From Dawidia soli (GTDB lineage Bacteria; Bacteroidota; Bacteroidia; Cytophagales; Cyclobacteriaceae), in NCBI RefSeq assembly GCF_018598185.1, contig NZ_JAHESC010000007.1, forward strand, positions 1-64,000: a stretch of 64,000 nt of DNA, read 5' to 3'. Within the stretch, counting starts at the first letter, position 1, and each line of letters starts with the position of its first letter. The notes below the pieces were generated by a model. That model saw only the letters and a program-made list of their open reading frames with translations, searched no databases and was not told where the DNA came from. The translations under genes and the position numbers were made by a program. Shown piece after piece: positions 52,997 through 62,177 of the stretch.

Positions 52997-55441
52997 TTAA
53001 ACTGCCTCGGGTACGGCCTTTTTCGAATTCTTCCCCAACACCCGCAATGTCTTCAAGACTGAATCCGGTGTTACCGAGATGCTATCAATTCCTTCTTTCA
53101 CCAAAAACTCTGCAAAATCGGGGAAGTCCGACGGCCCCTGTCCACAAATGCCAACTTTCACACCATGCTTCTTCGCCGTCTTGATCAGCATCGAGATCAT
53201 CCGCTTTACCGCATCATTGCGCTCGTCGTACAGCTCAGCCACCAACGCCGAGTCGCGATCCAGCCCAAGCGTAAGCTGGGTCAAATCATTCGATCCGATG
53301 GAGAACCCATCGATATGCTGCGAAAACTCATCCGCCATCAAAATGTTCGAAGGGATCTCCGCCATCAGATATACTTCCAGTCCGTCCTCGCCACGTTTCA
53401 ATCCGTAGCTTTCCATCACGGAATAAACCTTTAACAACTCGCTCACCGTGCGGCAGAATGGAATCATGACGACCACATTCGTCAATCCCATCTGCTCGCG
53501 CACGCGCTTGATCGCCTTGCACTCCAATCCAAATGCGCGTTGATATTCTTCCGAGTAATAACGCGAAGCTCCCCGCCATCCGATCATCGGGTTTTCTTCT
53601 TTCGGCTCAAAGTATTTACCCCCCAGCAGGTTCTCATACTCATTGCTCTTGAAGTCCGAGAACCGCACGATCACGCGGTTCGGATAAAACGCCGAAGCAA
53701 TCTTGGCGATGCCATACGAAAGCTTGTGCACAAAGAAAGCCTCTTCGCTTTCGTATCCGCGCGTCAGCTCTTTGATCCGCTCCGTCAGCCCGGCGTCGTT
53801 CAGCTCGCGGTGCTGCAAGAGCGCCAGCGGGTGTACCTGTATGTAATTGTTGATGATAAACTCCTCCCGGGCCAGGCCTACACCCGCATTGGGTATACCC
53901 GAAAACTTGAAGGCAAGCTCGGGCGAGGCCACATTCAGCATGATCGGCGTCGAAACATTGGGAAGGTCTTTCAGGCTGGTCTCCGCTTTCTCAAACGGTA
54001 GCTCGCCCTGGTATACAAATCCCACGTCGCCTTCGCAACACGAAACCGTTACGGCCATGCCGTCGCGCAGGATAGAGGTTGCGTCAAGACAGCCCACGAT
54101 CGCGGGCACACCCAGCTCCCGTGCTACGATCGCTGCATGGCATGTACGGCTGCCCCTGTTGGTAACAATAGCAGCGGCCTTTTTCATGATAGGCTCCCAA
54201 TCCGGGTCGGTCATATCCGTCACGAGGATATCGCCGGCCTGAAATTCGATTCCATCCCGTGATCCGTCACGGCCATCGAGCGAATACATGATCACCACTT
54301 TGCCCGACGCGATTTTGTCGCCTACGGCAATACCGCGTACGATGCGATCCTGCGGTGCGGGTTTGGTAATGGTATACTCCACGAACTTGTCGCGCTCCCG
54401 TTGCGAATGGATCGTTTCCGGACGAGCCTGTACAATAAAAAGCCGGTTGGAAAGACCGTCTACCGCCCACTCAATATCCATGGGGCACCACGAACCACGC
54501 TTCTCCGAATAGTATTTCTCAATGATGCTTACCCACTCGGCGAGGCGCAATACCTGGCGGTCGTTCAGGCAGAAACGGTCGCGTGCCTCGCGCTGCACGT
54601 TCAATACTTTGGTAAGCTGGCCGGGGTCGTCGCCGTATACCATCTTCTGGTCCTTGCGGCCGAGCTTTTTTTCAATGATCGGCTCGAAGTCCTTTTCCAA
54701 CGCCGGCTTAAAGACTATATATTCATCAGGCGATACAGCGCCTTGCACCAGCAGCTCTCCCAAACCATACGAGCCGTTGATGACCACAACGTCGCGGAAG
54801 CCCGACTCGGTGTCGAGTGAGAACGCAACACCCGATGATGCCAGGTCGGCGCGTACCATCTTTTGTATACAGACAGACAATCCTACGTCAAAATGGTTGA
54901 AGTTGAAGTCGACGCGATAGGAGATGGCCCGGTCGGTGAATAACGAAGCAAAGCAGTTACGAATAGACTCCAACAGTCCTTCCGGGCCGCGCACGTTCAG
55001 GTATGTTTCCTGCTGGCCGGCAAACGAGGTATCCGGCAGATCTTCGGCCGTGGCACTGGAGCGTACAGCCACATCGGTAGCATCCTGGTCGTACTGACGC
55101 GACAACGCTGCATAACGCGTTTTGATCTCGTCTTCCATCGCCTGCGGGAAGCGTCCGTTGCGGATCAATTGCCTCAGCTGTGTACCCCCCTTACGCAGCG
55201 AGATGAGGTTGCTCATGTCAATAGAAGAAATGATCTCGTGGATCTTCGCCTCCAGATTGTTATGCTGAAGATACGCCCGGTAGGCTGTCACCGTAATGGC
55301 AAAACCATCCGGAACAGCAATACCCCTTGGTGTCAGGTTGCGGATCATTTCGCCCAGGGAAGCGTTCTTGCCTCCCACAAGGTCCAGGTGTTCCATACCA
55401 ACCTCGTTGAGGCCGATGGTGAATTGATATGACGTCTGCAT
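52997..55441 (-). CDS. ppsA: Phosphoenolpyruvate synthase
   Basis: 814 residues. Order of domains: ATP-grasp domain (about 1-350; 'LVGGKNASLGEMI', 'VAVRSSATAEDLPDTSFAGQ', 'MDIEWAVDG' and 'FIVQARPET'), the swivelling phosphohistidine domain (about 380-470; 'NRGSRTCHAAIVARELGVP' with the catalytic His near 433), and the PEP-binding TIM barrel ('VGLAREEFIINNYIQVHPLA', 'MIGWRGASRYYSEEYQRAF', 'GSNDLTQLTLGLDRDSA', 'KVGICGQGPSDFPDFAE'). It makes PEP from pyruvate and ATP for gluconeogenesis, which fits with pyruvate made from lactate by the neighbouring lut genes. A palindrome lies about 52 bases upstream of its start. Confidence 0.96.
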   Translation of the reverse strand: MQTSYQFTIGLNEVGMEHLDLVGGKNASLGEMIRNLTPRGIAVPDGFAITVTAYRAYLQHNNLEAKIHEIISSIDMSNLISLRKGGTQLRQLIRNGRFPQAMEDEIKTRYAALSRQYDQDATDVAVRSSATAEDLPDTSFAGQQETYLNVRGPEGLLESIRNCFASLFTDRAISYRVDFNFNHFDVGLSVCIQKMVRADLASSGVAFSLDTESGFRDVVVINGSYGLGELLVQGAVSPDEYIVFKPALEKDFEPIIEKKLGRKDQKMVYGDDPGQLTKVLNVQREARDRFCLNDRQVLRLAEWVSIIEKYYSEKRGSWCPMDIEWAVDGLSNRLFIVQARPETIHSQRERDKFVEYTITKPAPQDRIVRGIAVGDKIASGKVVIMYSLDGRDGSRDGIEFQAGDILVTDMTDPDWEPIMKKAAAIVTNRGSRTCHAAIVARELGVPAIVGCLDATSILRDGMAVTVSCCEGDVGFVYQGELPFEKAETSLKDLPNVSTPIMLNVASPELAFKFSGIPNAGVGLAREEFIINNYIQVHPLALLQHRELNDAGLTERIKELTRGYESEEAFFVHKLSYGIAKIASAFYPNRVIVRFSDFKSNEYENLLGGKYFEPKEENPMIGWRGASRYYSEEYQRAFGLECKAIKRVREQMGLTNVVVMIPFCRTVSELLKVYSVMESYGLKRGEDGLEVYLMAEIPSNILMADEFSQHIDGFSIGSNDLTQLTLGLDRDSALVAELYDERNDAVKRMISMLIKTAKKHGVKVGICGQGPSDFPDFAEFLVKEGIDSISVTPDSVLKTLRVLGKNSKKAVPEAV

Positions 55442-55492
55442 GCTTTGGGTTATTAATTGAGCAGCAAAAAAATGTCAATTTCTAACCTTATG

Positions 55493-55502
55493 CAAACGTT
55501 TG
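55493..55502. promoter_or_regulatory. LacI-type palindrome upstream of ppsA
   Basis: CAAACGTTTG is a perfect 10-bp palindrome with a central CG, in the form typical of LacI/GalR-family operators. It lies 52 bases before the ppsA start codon. A regulator gene for it is not in the window. Confidence 0.3.
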
Positions 55503-55533
55503 TTGTAGACTATTTTCGGGGTTTTTTCTCAGA

Positions 55534-56778
55534 TTAGGAAGTGTGTTGCTGACCTTTTACAGTCACCTTATCTTCTATGTGATCCGCCATCGTAGCCGGT
55601 ATAAAATTCGGCAAATCGAGTACAAACCGGGTGCCTATACCGAGTTCCGATTCGATCGTCAGGGTGCCATGAAGTTTGTCCACGGCCTCTTTTACGATGT
55701 ACAGACCCAATCCCGAGCCTTCGTGCTCTTCTGTCGCGCGGAAAAACATCTCTGTTACCTTCGCAATATAGTCGGGATTGATACCGATGCCATTATCCTT
55801 GATCTCGACGTGCGCCGACGTTTTCGAAACGGTCGCATAGATTTCGATGAACGAGTCCGTTTTTTGCAGGTCGCTATATTTAATCGCGTTTGAGATCAGG
55901 TTATTAAAAATCACCGACAAACGATACTGATCCGAGTAAAATGGCAGCGGCTCCTGAATGGTGACGGTCTGGGTAATATTCTCCGAACCGGCCATAAACC
56001 GCATGCGTTCCAGGTTATCGTTGATAATGCGGTTGAGATCCACACGCTCGATGCGAATATCTTTGCGGGCGTTGCGGGAATAATCCAGAATGTCTTTCAG
56101 CGTCTCGTCGAGCTTCAGAATACTTTCTTCGATCATGGCATGGTACGTAGCCAGCGTACCATTGTTGTTGTGCTGATCTTCGAGCTTCACCAGGTTGAGA
56201 ATGCCCAACACAGACATAAGCGGCGCCCGCAGGTTGTGTGAGACGGAATAGACAAATGTATCAAGCTCTTTGTTGATCTTGCTAAGCTCTTCGATCGTGC
56301 GCAGCAACTGATTATTCTTAAACTTGAGCTCGGCGTCGGCGTTAAGCTTGGCCCGATGCAGGGCATGCTGCTTTAAGGCTTTGTTAATGGCCGCGGGTAA
56401 ACGCGTCAGACTCGTCTTGAGGATGTAGTCGTCAACCCCTTCCTTGATCGTGTCGTTGGCAAAGTTTTCCGACACAGCCCCAGACACCAGAATAAACGGG
56501 ATATCTACTTTGTTGGCATAACATAGTTGCAGAGCTTCCGAGGAATCGAATTGCGGTAAATGGTGGTCCGAAAGGATGACGTCCGCATTGTACTCCTTGA
56601 GTGCGGAGACAAAGGATTCCTTCGTGCTGACGTGTCTTAATTGAAAATTCACGCCACCTTTTTGCAATTCCCAGGCAATTAGCTCAACGTCTTCTACGTC
56701 GTCATCCAACACTAGGATTTTTAATTCCGGTTTTACTTTCAAAATACAATGAGGTTTGAGGTCGCAACGACAACACAT
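55534..56778 (-). CDS. Response regulator-histidine kinase fusion
   Basis: 414 residues from the ATG at 56778. Residues 19-135 form a receiver domain ('LKILVLDDDVED', phosphate acceptor Asp71 in 'DVILSDHHLPQFD', Lys121). Next is a coiled linker, then a HisKA domain with 'YSVSHNLRAPLMSVLGILNL' (His181), the SHNLRAP form frequent in Bacteroidota. Last is the ATPase domain ('NNLISNAIKYSDLQK', 'IKDNGIGINPDYI', 'GSGLGLYIVKEAVDKLHG'). No membrane segment is seen, so it is soluble and likely acts as a relay after another kinase. The first twelve residues are oddly Cys-rich ('MCCRCDLKPHC'), and a downstream TTG may be the real start. Confidence 0.9.
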   Translation of the reverse strand: MCCRCDLKPHCILKVKPELKILVLDDDVEDVELIAWELQKGGVNFQLRHVSTKESFVSALKEYNADVILSDHHLPQFDSSEALQLCYANKVDIPFILVSGAVSENFANDTIKEGVDDYILKTSLTRLPAAINKALKQHALHRAKLNADAELKFKNNQLLRTIEELSKINKELDTFVYSVSHNLRAPLMSVLGILNLVKLEDQHNNNGTLATYHAMIEESILKLDETLKDILDYSRNARKDIRIERVDLNRIINDNLERMRFMAGSENITQTVTIQEPLPFYSDQYRLSVIFNNLISNAIKYSDLQKTDSFIEIYATVSKTSAHVEIKDNGIGINPDYIAKVTEMFFRATEEHEGSGLGLYIVKEAVDKLHGTLTIESELGIGTRFVLDLPNFIPATMADHIEDKVTVKGQQHTS

Positions 56779-57019
56779 CGCTAAAACCTTGTACCCCCCT
56801 GAATTATTTGGTTTTGGAACTATCAGTCCGATGAATGACGACGAAATGGGGAAAAGACAACACACATTTTTTGTCGGGCGTATTGTTGGGAGGAATCTTC
56901 TACAAGCCTGCTAAAAAGGACCGCAAAAAATAATGCCAGCAACTGTTCATCTTACTTTGCATCCGCAACACTTGCATGGAGCAAAAATTTAGGACCTCAA
57001 ATTCTATTAAAAGCCCTTT

Positions 57020-57973
57020 ATGATCTTGCGACGAAACCTGAAATGGAGCCTGATCCTGTTTTATACATGGAAAGGTGTCTTGTATTACCTGGTGCTGGCT
57101 GTTTTAGTGTATTGGATACACCACCAAGGTGTGCACCTGGCCATACCGTTTTATACGATCACGGCCTTCGGCACCGCGCTGGCGATCTTCCTGGGGTTTA
57201 AAAACAACAGCGCCTACGACCGCTGGTGGGAAGCGCGACGCTTATGGGGCTCGTTGGTTAACTACAGCCGGGCGTGGACCCGTCAGGTCATCACGTTCCT
57301 GAATGACCCTGATGCCACCAGTCCTGACGAGATCGTTGCCTTCAAAGAAAAGCTGCTGCACCGGCATATCGCCTACGTCAATGCGTTGCGTGTATTCCTT
57401 CGTCGCAAGTATAAATACAATGAGACAGGGCAGGAGGAGTTGTTTCAGGCGGAAAATGAATATCAAGACGCCGAGTCGTTTCTACAGCCGTCAGAGTATG
57501 CCATCTTCAGCAAGAAGAACAACCCGCCCAACTTCCTGCTCGAGCTGCAGGCCGAAGACATCCGATATGCCTTTTCGCAAGGCTGGCTGTCGGATTATCG
57601 CCTCGTAAAACTGGAAGAAACACTGGTGGAATTTAATAACGTACAGGGCGCATGTGAGCGTATCAAGAATACGCCGCTACCCCGCCACTACAGCTTTTTC
57701 TCGCGTGTGTTCGTGGTCTTGCATGCGACCATGTTGCCCTTTGCGTTCGTGGATGAGATGGGCCTGATCATGATCCCGATATCTGTGTTGATCTCGTTCA
57801 TCTTTCATTCTCTCGACCTGGTGGGAGAGCGCACGGAGGATCCCTTTGAAAACCGCCTGGAAGACGTGCCGTTGACGAGCCTCTGCCGCACCATCGAGAC
57901 AAATGTCAAAGAACAGTGGGGTGATGAAAACCTGCCGTCGGTTGCAAAAAATATTGGTGGAATTATATTCTAA
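57020..57973 (+). CDS. Bestrophin family ion channel
   Basis: 317 residues, of the bacterial bestrophin (UPF0187) family. Marks are 'LGFKNNSAYDRWWEARRLWG' at about 60-79, the helical cytoplasmic part, and 'LVGERTEDPFENRLEDVPLT' near 275, the conserved acidic cluster. Four membrane helices are visible ('YYLVLAVLVYWIHH', 'ITAFGTALAIFLGF', 'VVLHATMLPFAFV', 'MIPISVLISFIFHS'). Bacterial members form pentameric channels, several selective for cations such as sodium. The DUF421 gene follows after 13 bases, an arrangement suggesting co-transcription. Confidence 0.92.
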   Translation: MILRRNLKWSLILFYTWKGVLYYLVLAVLVYWIHHQGVHLAIPFYTITAFGTALAIFLGFKNNSAYDRWWEARRLWGSLVNYSRAWTRQVITFLNDPDATSPDEIVAFKEKLLHRHIAYVNALRVFLRRKYKYNETGQEELFQAENEYQDAESFLQPSEYAIFSKKNNPPNFLLELQAEDIRYAFSQGWLSDYRLVKLEETLVEFNNVQGACERIKNTPLPRHYSFFSRVFVVLHATMLPFAFVDEMGLIMIPISVLISFIFHSLDLVGERTEDPFENRLEDVPLTSLCRTIETNVKEQWGDENLPSVAKNIGGIIF

Positions 57974-57986
57974 ATACACGGTTGGT

Positions 57987-58679
57987 ATGAAAGAAGTATT
58001 TGAATGGCCCCGCCTATTATGGAACAACCTGCCGGAGGTATTTTTGCTGGAAGTGCTTTTCCGCTCCGTGGTGATGTTCGTGGTGCTGCTCATGGCCCTT
58101 CGACTTGTCGGCAAGCGTGGGGTACGGCAGTTGTCCATCTTTGAAGTCGTGATCATCATATCGTTAGGATCAGCGGCAGGCGATCCGATGTTTTACGAGG
58201 ACGTCGGCATGTTGCATGCCATCATGGTCTTCGTGGCGATCATCGGCATCTATCGCCTCGTCACGTGGTTGATGGCTAAAAGCATATGGTTTGAAAACCT
58301 CATCGAGGGCAAAGCTATTTACCTCGTCCGCGAAGGTAAGTTTGCCTTTAATGACTTTAAGAAGGAGTCACTTTCACAGGATGAATTTTTTGCCGAGCTG
58401 CGTGTGCGCCAGGTAGAGCACTTGGGCCAGGTGCGATATGCCATTCTTGAGACGAATGGCGATTTTAGTATATTTTTTTACCCGGATGAGGAGGTACGAC
58501 CAGGCTTACCGCTGTTGCCAGATGAGTTTTGTAGAAAAAGTCCCCAGGTGCAACATCCTGCCGTATATGCCTGTGCATTTTGCGGTCACACAGAGATGTT
58601 GGCGCCCGGTCGGCATCGGTGCCCGGTGTGTGCACGGGAAGAGTGGGTGAGAGCCCTAAACACACGACGCATTGCGTAA
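57987..58679 (+). CDS. DUF421 (YetF-like) membrane protein with zinc ribbon
   Basis: 230 residues from the ATG at 57987; an earlier ATG at 57903 overlaps the bestrophin gene and is disfavoured. Three membrane helices in the first 95 residues include 'ALRLVGKRGVRQLSIFEVVI' and 'AIIGIYRLVTWLMA', followed by the DUF421 cytoplasmic domain ('LIEGKAIYLVREGKF', 'LRVRQVEHLGQVRYAILETN'). The C-terminal end adds two Cys pairs, 'YACAFCGHTEML' and 'RCPVCAREEW', a zinc-ribbon-like tail. YetF proteins are common, and their function is not firmly known. Confidence 0.88.
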   Translation: MKEVFEWPRLLWNNLPEVFLLEVLFRSVVMFVVLLMALRLVGKRGVRQLSIFEVVIIISLGSAAGDPMFYEDVGMLHAIMVFVAIIGIYRLVTWLMAKSIWFENLIEGKAIYLVREGKFAFNDFKKESLSQDEFFAELRVRQVEHLGQVRYAILETNGDFSIFFYPDEEVRPGLPLLPDEFCRKSPQVQHPAVYACAFCGHTEMLAPGRHRCPVCAREEWVRALNTRRIA

Positions 58680-58757
58680 CATTAGCGTATAGTGGTCCGT
58701 AATTTTAATAGGGTAATGCCTGGTAAAATCACTACTTTCGGACCTTTAAAATTTGAC

Positions 58758-59636
58758 ATGGAAAAAAATATAGTAGCCGTCGTCGCGTTTATCATGTTGG
58801 TGCCGTTCTTTGGCCAGGCGCAAGACTTTCGCGCTGTGCGCTGGAATCGCGACCTGATGGTGAACCTGGGTGTTGGTACATCCACCTACTTTGGAGAAAT
58901 AACGGGCTCCAACGACTTTGGGAAGATTAACCCGAGTGCTATTGTAGGGGCTGAATATTTTTTTACCAAGCGCATTAGTGCCCGGGCCCAGTTCGCCTGG
59001 TTCCGTACTTCGGGCGACGATGCCGACGCACCGGGCACAGATGAAGACAGTCGCCGCGTACGCAACCTCTCCTTTGCCTCTAGCAACTTCGAGTTTTCCG
59101 CCATTGGCATCGTAAACCTGGTACCCCACGGTTTTCGGTTTGAAGACCGTCCGGGGGTGAATGTACACGCCTTTGCCGGTGTAGGGGTCATGCGTTTTAA
59201 TCCCACAACAGAATATCAAGGCACGCGATACGCGCTTCAGCCTCTTGAGACCGAGGGAGTAAACTATAGTCGTGTAACGCCGGTCATACCGGTCGGCCTG
59301 GGGGCTCGTATCAAGCTCAGTCCCTTTTACAATGTATTGATCGAAGGAGGGTATCGTTTTACCTTTACCGACTACATGGACGACGTCAGCGCACGCCGGT
59401 ATCCCGATCCGGCAACGCTCAAGAGCGACCTGTCCCGCGCATTGTCCGACCGTCGCGGAGAAATAGCAGCCCCCACTACTACCGGAACCCGCGGAAACCC
59501 GAAGACAAACGATGGCTATTTCCTCCTGAACGTATCGCTCCAGTATTACATTCCTTTTGAAGTGAACAAAAACCCCCAGAAGAAGCTGTATAATCGTGAT
59601 AAGTACCTCCGGAAAAAATGCAAGCTGAAGAACTAG
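58758..59636 (+). CDS. Outer-membrane beta-barrel protein (DUF6089-like)
   Basis: 292 residues from the ATG at 58758; an earlier in-frame GTG at 58692 would add 22 residues ahead of the signal peptide. Signal peptide 1-22 ('IVAVVAFIMLVPFFGQAQ'), then 'LMVNLGVGTSTYFGEITGSN', 'FTKRISARAQFAWF', 'NFEFSAIGIVNLVPHGFRF' and 'VNVHAFAGVGVMRFNP', the strand pattern of an OmpA-like eight-stranded barrel. The 'STYFGEI..SN' start and 'GGYRFTFTDYMDDVS' segment are typical of the DUF6089 family of Bacteroidota. The basic tail ('NRDKYLRKKCKLKN') is unusual for a barrel. Its function is unknown. It ends three bases from the convergent MFS gene. Confidence 0.82.
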   Translation: MEKNIVAVVAFIMLVPFFGQAQDFRAVRWNRDLMVNLGVGTSTYFGEITGSNDFGKINPSAIVGAEYFFTKRISARAQFAWFRTSGDDADAPGTDEDSRRVRNLSFASSNFEFSAIGIVNLVPHGFRFEDRPGVNVHAFAGVGVMRFNPTTEYQGTRYALQPLETEGVNYSRVTPVIPVGLGARIKLSPFYNVLIEGGYRFTFTDYMDDVSARRYPDPATLKSDLSRALSDRRGEIAAPTTTGTRGNPKTNDGYFLLNVSLQYYIPFEVNKNPQKKLYNRDKYLRKKCKLKN

Positions 59637-59639
59637 GTG

Positions 59640-60902
59640 CTACGTTGTTTCGATCGATCGTTCTTCTAATTGTTCAATTTTCATCCGGTGGCGGCGTAGC
59701 AAAATGTCGCGGCGCAAGAAGGGAAAAAAGACGAGTGCAAGCATCAGGGTGGCGATGCCTTCCAATAATAATGTATTGGGAGCACCCGCATAATGCGACA
59801 CAGCACCAATCAGCAGGCTTCCGATCGGCTGCATGCCAAAGAATGCCATGGCGTAATAACTTAGCACCCGGCCGCGCATAACGGGTGTCACGGCGGTTTG
59901 GATCAATGTATTGCTGAGTGTAGTCTGTGACATCATACCAAACCCGGTGATGGCAATGAAGGCCAGTGCAGCAGGAAGATTCGTCAGATGGGAAAAGCAA
60001 ATTAACCCCATGCCAAACACGAGGGTGGTAAAGAACAACACCTTTTTTAAGTTGGTGCCAGGCTTAAGCGACGCCAGGAAAATAGCACCGCTCACCGCAC
60101 CCAATCCTACAAAGCTGTTCAGGTATCCGAAGGTAGATGCCCGGCCCTGAAAGATCTCCCGCGCATAGACGGGCAGCAACGTGATGTAGGGAAGCGACAA
60201 CAGGCTGACGCAGGCCAGCATGAGCATGACGGTACTGATGCTGGGTGTCTTGCGCAAGTATTGAAAACCTTCGCGTAAGTCGGTCATGACGTCGTTGGTG
60301 CGCGGCTTGGGCACATAGGCCGGCAGCCGCATACAAAATAGTGACGTCAGCACGGCAATAAAGCTCGCGGCATTGATCGAGAAACAAATGTTGGCTCCGA
60401 ACTCCTCTAAGACGATGCCCGCCATCGCCGGTCCGATCAGGCGCGCCGTGTTGACCATGGAGGAGTTGAGCGCAATAGCATTGGGCAGGTGTTCCTTGTT
60501 GTCCACCATGTCATATACCATGGCTTGCCTTGCCGGTACATCAAAAGCATTGATAACACCCAGCATAACACTAAGGGTGAGGATGTTCCAGACGGAATCC
60601 AATCCCAGCAACACCAACGCCGTAAGCAAAATAGCCTGGATCAAAGACGCCACCTGCGTCAGCAGCATGACGCGGTAGCGATTATACCGGTCGGAGACAA
60701 CGCCCCCGATAATGGAAAACAGGAAAGAAGGAAACTGCGCGGCAAAGACTGCAACCCCCAGCATAAAGGATGACTGTGTCTTTTCATATACCAGCCAGTA
60801 CACCGCGGTGCGTTGCATCCAGGTGCCGATCAGCGACACGGATTGGCCGGCGAAATAAAGACGGTAGTTATAACTCTGAAAGGCTTTAAAAGGTCGCGGC
60901 AT
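59640..60902 (-). CDS. MFS transporter (EntS/DHA3 type)
   Basis: 420 residues with twelve membrane helices. Opening 'FKAFQSYNYRLYFAGQSVSL' and 'GTWMQRTAVYWLVY', then the loop 2-3 signature 'GGVVSDRYNRYRVML', and 'DVPARQAMVYDMVD' are typical of the DHA3/EntS branch (PF05977) of drug or siderophore exporters. The second half has 'LNSFVGLGAVSGAIFLASL' and 'VMRGRVLSYYAMAFFGMQPI'. Substrate unknown. It shares direction with the SDR gene, which ends 57 bases upstream of this start, so they may be co-transcribed. Confidence 0.9.
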   Translation of the reverse strand: MPRPFKAFQSYNYRLYFAGQSVSLIGTWMQRTAVYWLVYEKTQSSFMLGVAVFAAQFPSFLFSIIGGVVSDRYNRYRVMLLTQVASLIQAILLTALVLLGLDSVWNILTLSVMLGVINAFDVPARQAMVYDMVDNKEHLPNAIALNSSMVNTARLIGPAMAGIVLEEFGANICFSINAASFIAVLTSLFCMRLPAYVPKPRTNDVMTDLREGFQYLRKTPSISTVMLMLACVSLLSLPYITLLPVYAREIFQGRASTFGYLNSFVGLGAVSGAIFLASLKPGTNLKKVLFFTTLVFGMGLICFSHLTNLPAALAFIAITGFGMMSQTTLSNTLIQTAVTPVMRGRVLSYYAMAFFGMQPIGSLLIGAVSHYAGAPNTLLLEGIATLMLALVFFPFLRRDILLRRHRMKIEQLEERSIETT

Positions 60903-60958
60903 GGAAGAAGATCCGGCGCTCCGGGGAACACCGGTACGCCGCAGGCAAGATTAAAGAA

Positions 60959-61978
60959 TTATTCGTTGTTCTGTAGTGCCGCGGCTTCACTTCTTTTGCC
61001 CAACAGGCGTGAAAGGGTCGATTCGGCCTCTGAACCCTGTTTGGCAACCTCGCCACCGGGTACGTTGTCTGGCAGGAATCGTTCAGCCATACTCAGCAAG
61101 CTGCCCATCCAACCCGGGGCCACGCCTTTTACCAGGGTGGCCAGCTTCGTGCTGATGGAAACCAGTGCCTCGGGCCGGCCGTACTCCAGGGCTTCCACAA
61201 TGCTGGCAGCGGCTGTCTCCGCTTTGACGGACAGCAACGCAGAGGATGCAGAAACCTTAAACCATCGGTACTCCGCTTCGTGGTCACCTTTCACCGTGAT
61301 GTGCTGGGTGCTGCCGGTACGCATGAGTCCGGGCACGACGGTGGTAACCCGGATGTTGTGTTTCTTCAATTCGGTATGCATGCCTTCCGACAAGCCGACG
61401 AGGGCAAATTTGCTGGCGGTGTAGGGCAGAAGATGGGGGACGGCGACTTTGCCTCCGATCGAAGTAATGTTGACGATACGTCCGCCCCCTTGCGCACGGA
61501 AGTACGGAATACTGGAGAGTGTAGTATACAATGCGGCCCAGAAGTTGGTCTTCATGGCTTTCTCATAGTCGTCGAGGTTGAGCGCTTCCTGCGGCGCTAC
61601 CTGAATGGTGCCGGCATTGTTGATCAGCACGTCGAGCCGGCCGTAGTGGTCGACTACCTGCCGGATCATACTGTCGACCTGCGCAGTGTCGGTAATGTCT
61701 ACCGGGAGCGTCAGCACGGGTGCGCCGAGCATCTCCAGCTCCTGCCGTGCCACATCCAGCGCCGCCGGCGTACGGGCGCAGATCGCCAGCCGGGCACCCT
61801 TGGCCGCCAGCATACGCGCCAGCACCAGCCCCAATCCGCGTGAGCCGCCGGTGATCAGTACAACCTTGCCGGCGAGCGCAAACTTTTGCTGCTCTTGTCG
61901 CCATTTGCTGTACGCCATCAGCGCTACGGCGCCGGCGGCACCTGCCAGCAACAGGCGATTGCGGGTGGAAATATTCAT
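60959..61978 (-). CDS. Short-chain dehydrogenase with N-terminal membrane anchor
   Basis: 339 residues from the ATG at 61978; upstream in-frame ATGs at 62023, 62017 and 62050 give a longer, less likely N-terminus. One membrane helix (about 8-24, 'LLLAGAAGAVALMAYSKW') precedes a classical SDR fold: 'LITGGSRGLGLVLARMLAAK' for cofactor binding, 'VLINNAGTIQV', the Ser region 'VNITSIGGKVAVPH' and the catalytic 'YTASKFALVGLSEGM'. The cofactor motif with 'CARTPAAL' after strand 2 favours NADP. The C-terminal 80 residues form a helical extension. Substrate unknown. It lies upstream of the MFS gene on the same strand. Confidence 0.9.
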   Translation of the reverse strand: MNISTRNRLLLAGAAGAVALMAYSKWRQEQQKFALAGKVVLITGGSRGLGLVLARMLAAKGARLAICARTPAALDVARQELEMLGAPVLTLPVDITDTAQVDSMIRQVVDHYGRLDVLINNAGTIQVAPQEALNLDDYEKAMKTNFWAALYTTLSSIPYFRAQGGGRIVNITSIGGKVAVPHLLPYTASKFALVGLSEGMHTELKKHNIRVTTVVPGLMRTGSTQHITVKGDHEAEYRWFKVSASSALLSVKAETAAASIVEALEYGRPEALVSISTKLATLVKGVAPGWMGSLLSMAERFLPDNVPGGEVAKQGSEAESTLSRLLGKRSEAAALQNNE

Positions 61979-62177
61979 AACCGATGTAAGCGAAGGGATC
62001 GAAGGTAGTGTGAACATAGCCATGGGCGATCTTTTCCGGCATGGCAGCAAAAAGCGCGCGCAGCAAATCCAGCCGCAGCACGAGCATTTGGTGTATTATT
62101 GTCCACACTTCTGCGGAAGCAGCGCGTCGTACACTTACATCGGATGGAAGTCCGATGTGCCTGGACCGGGGTGGAGA

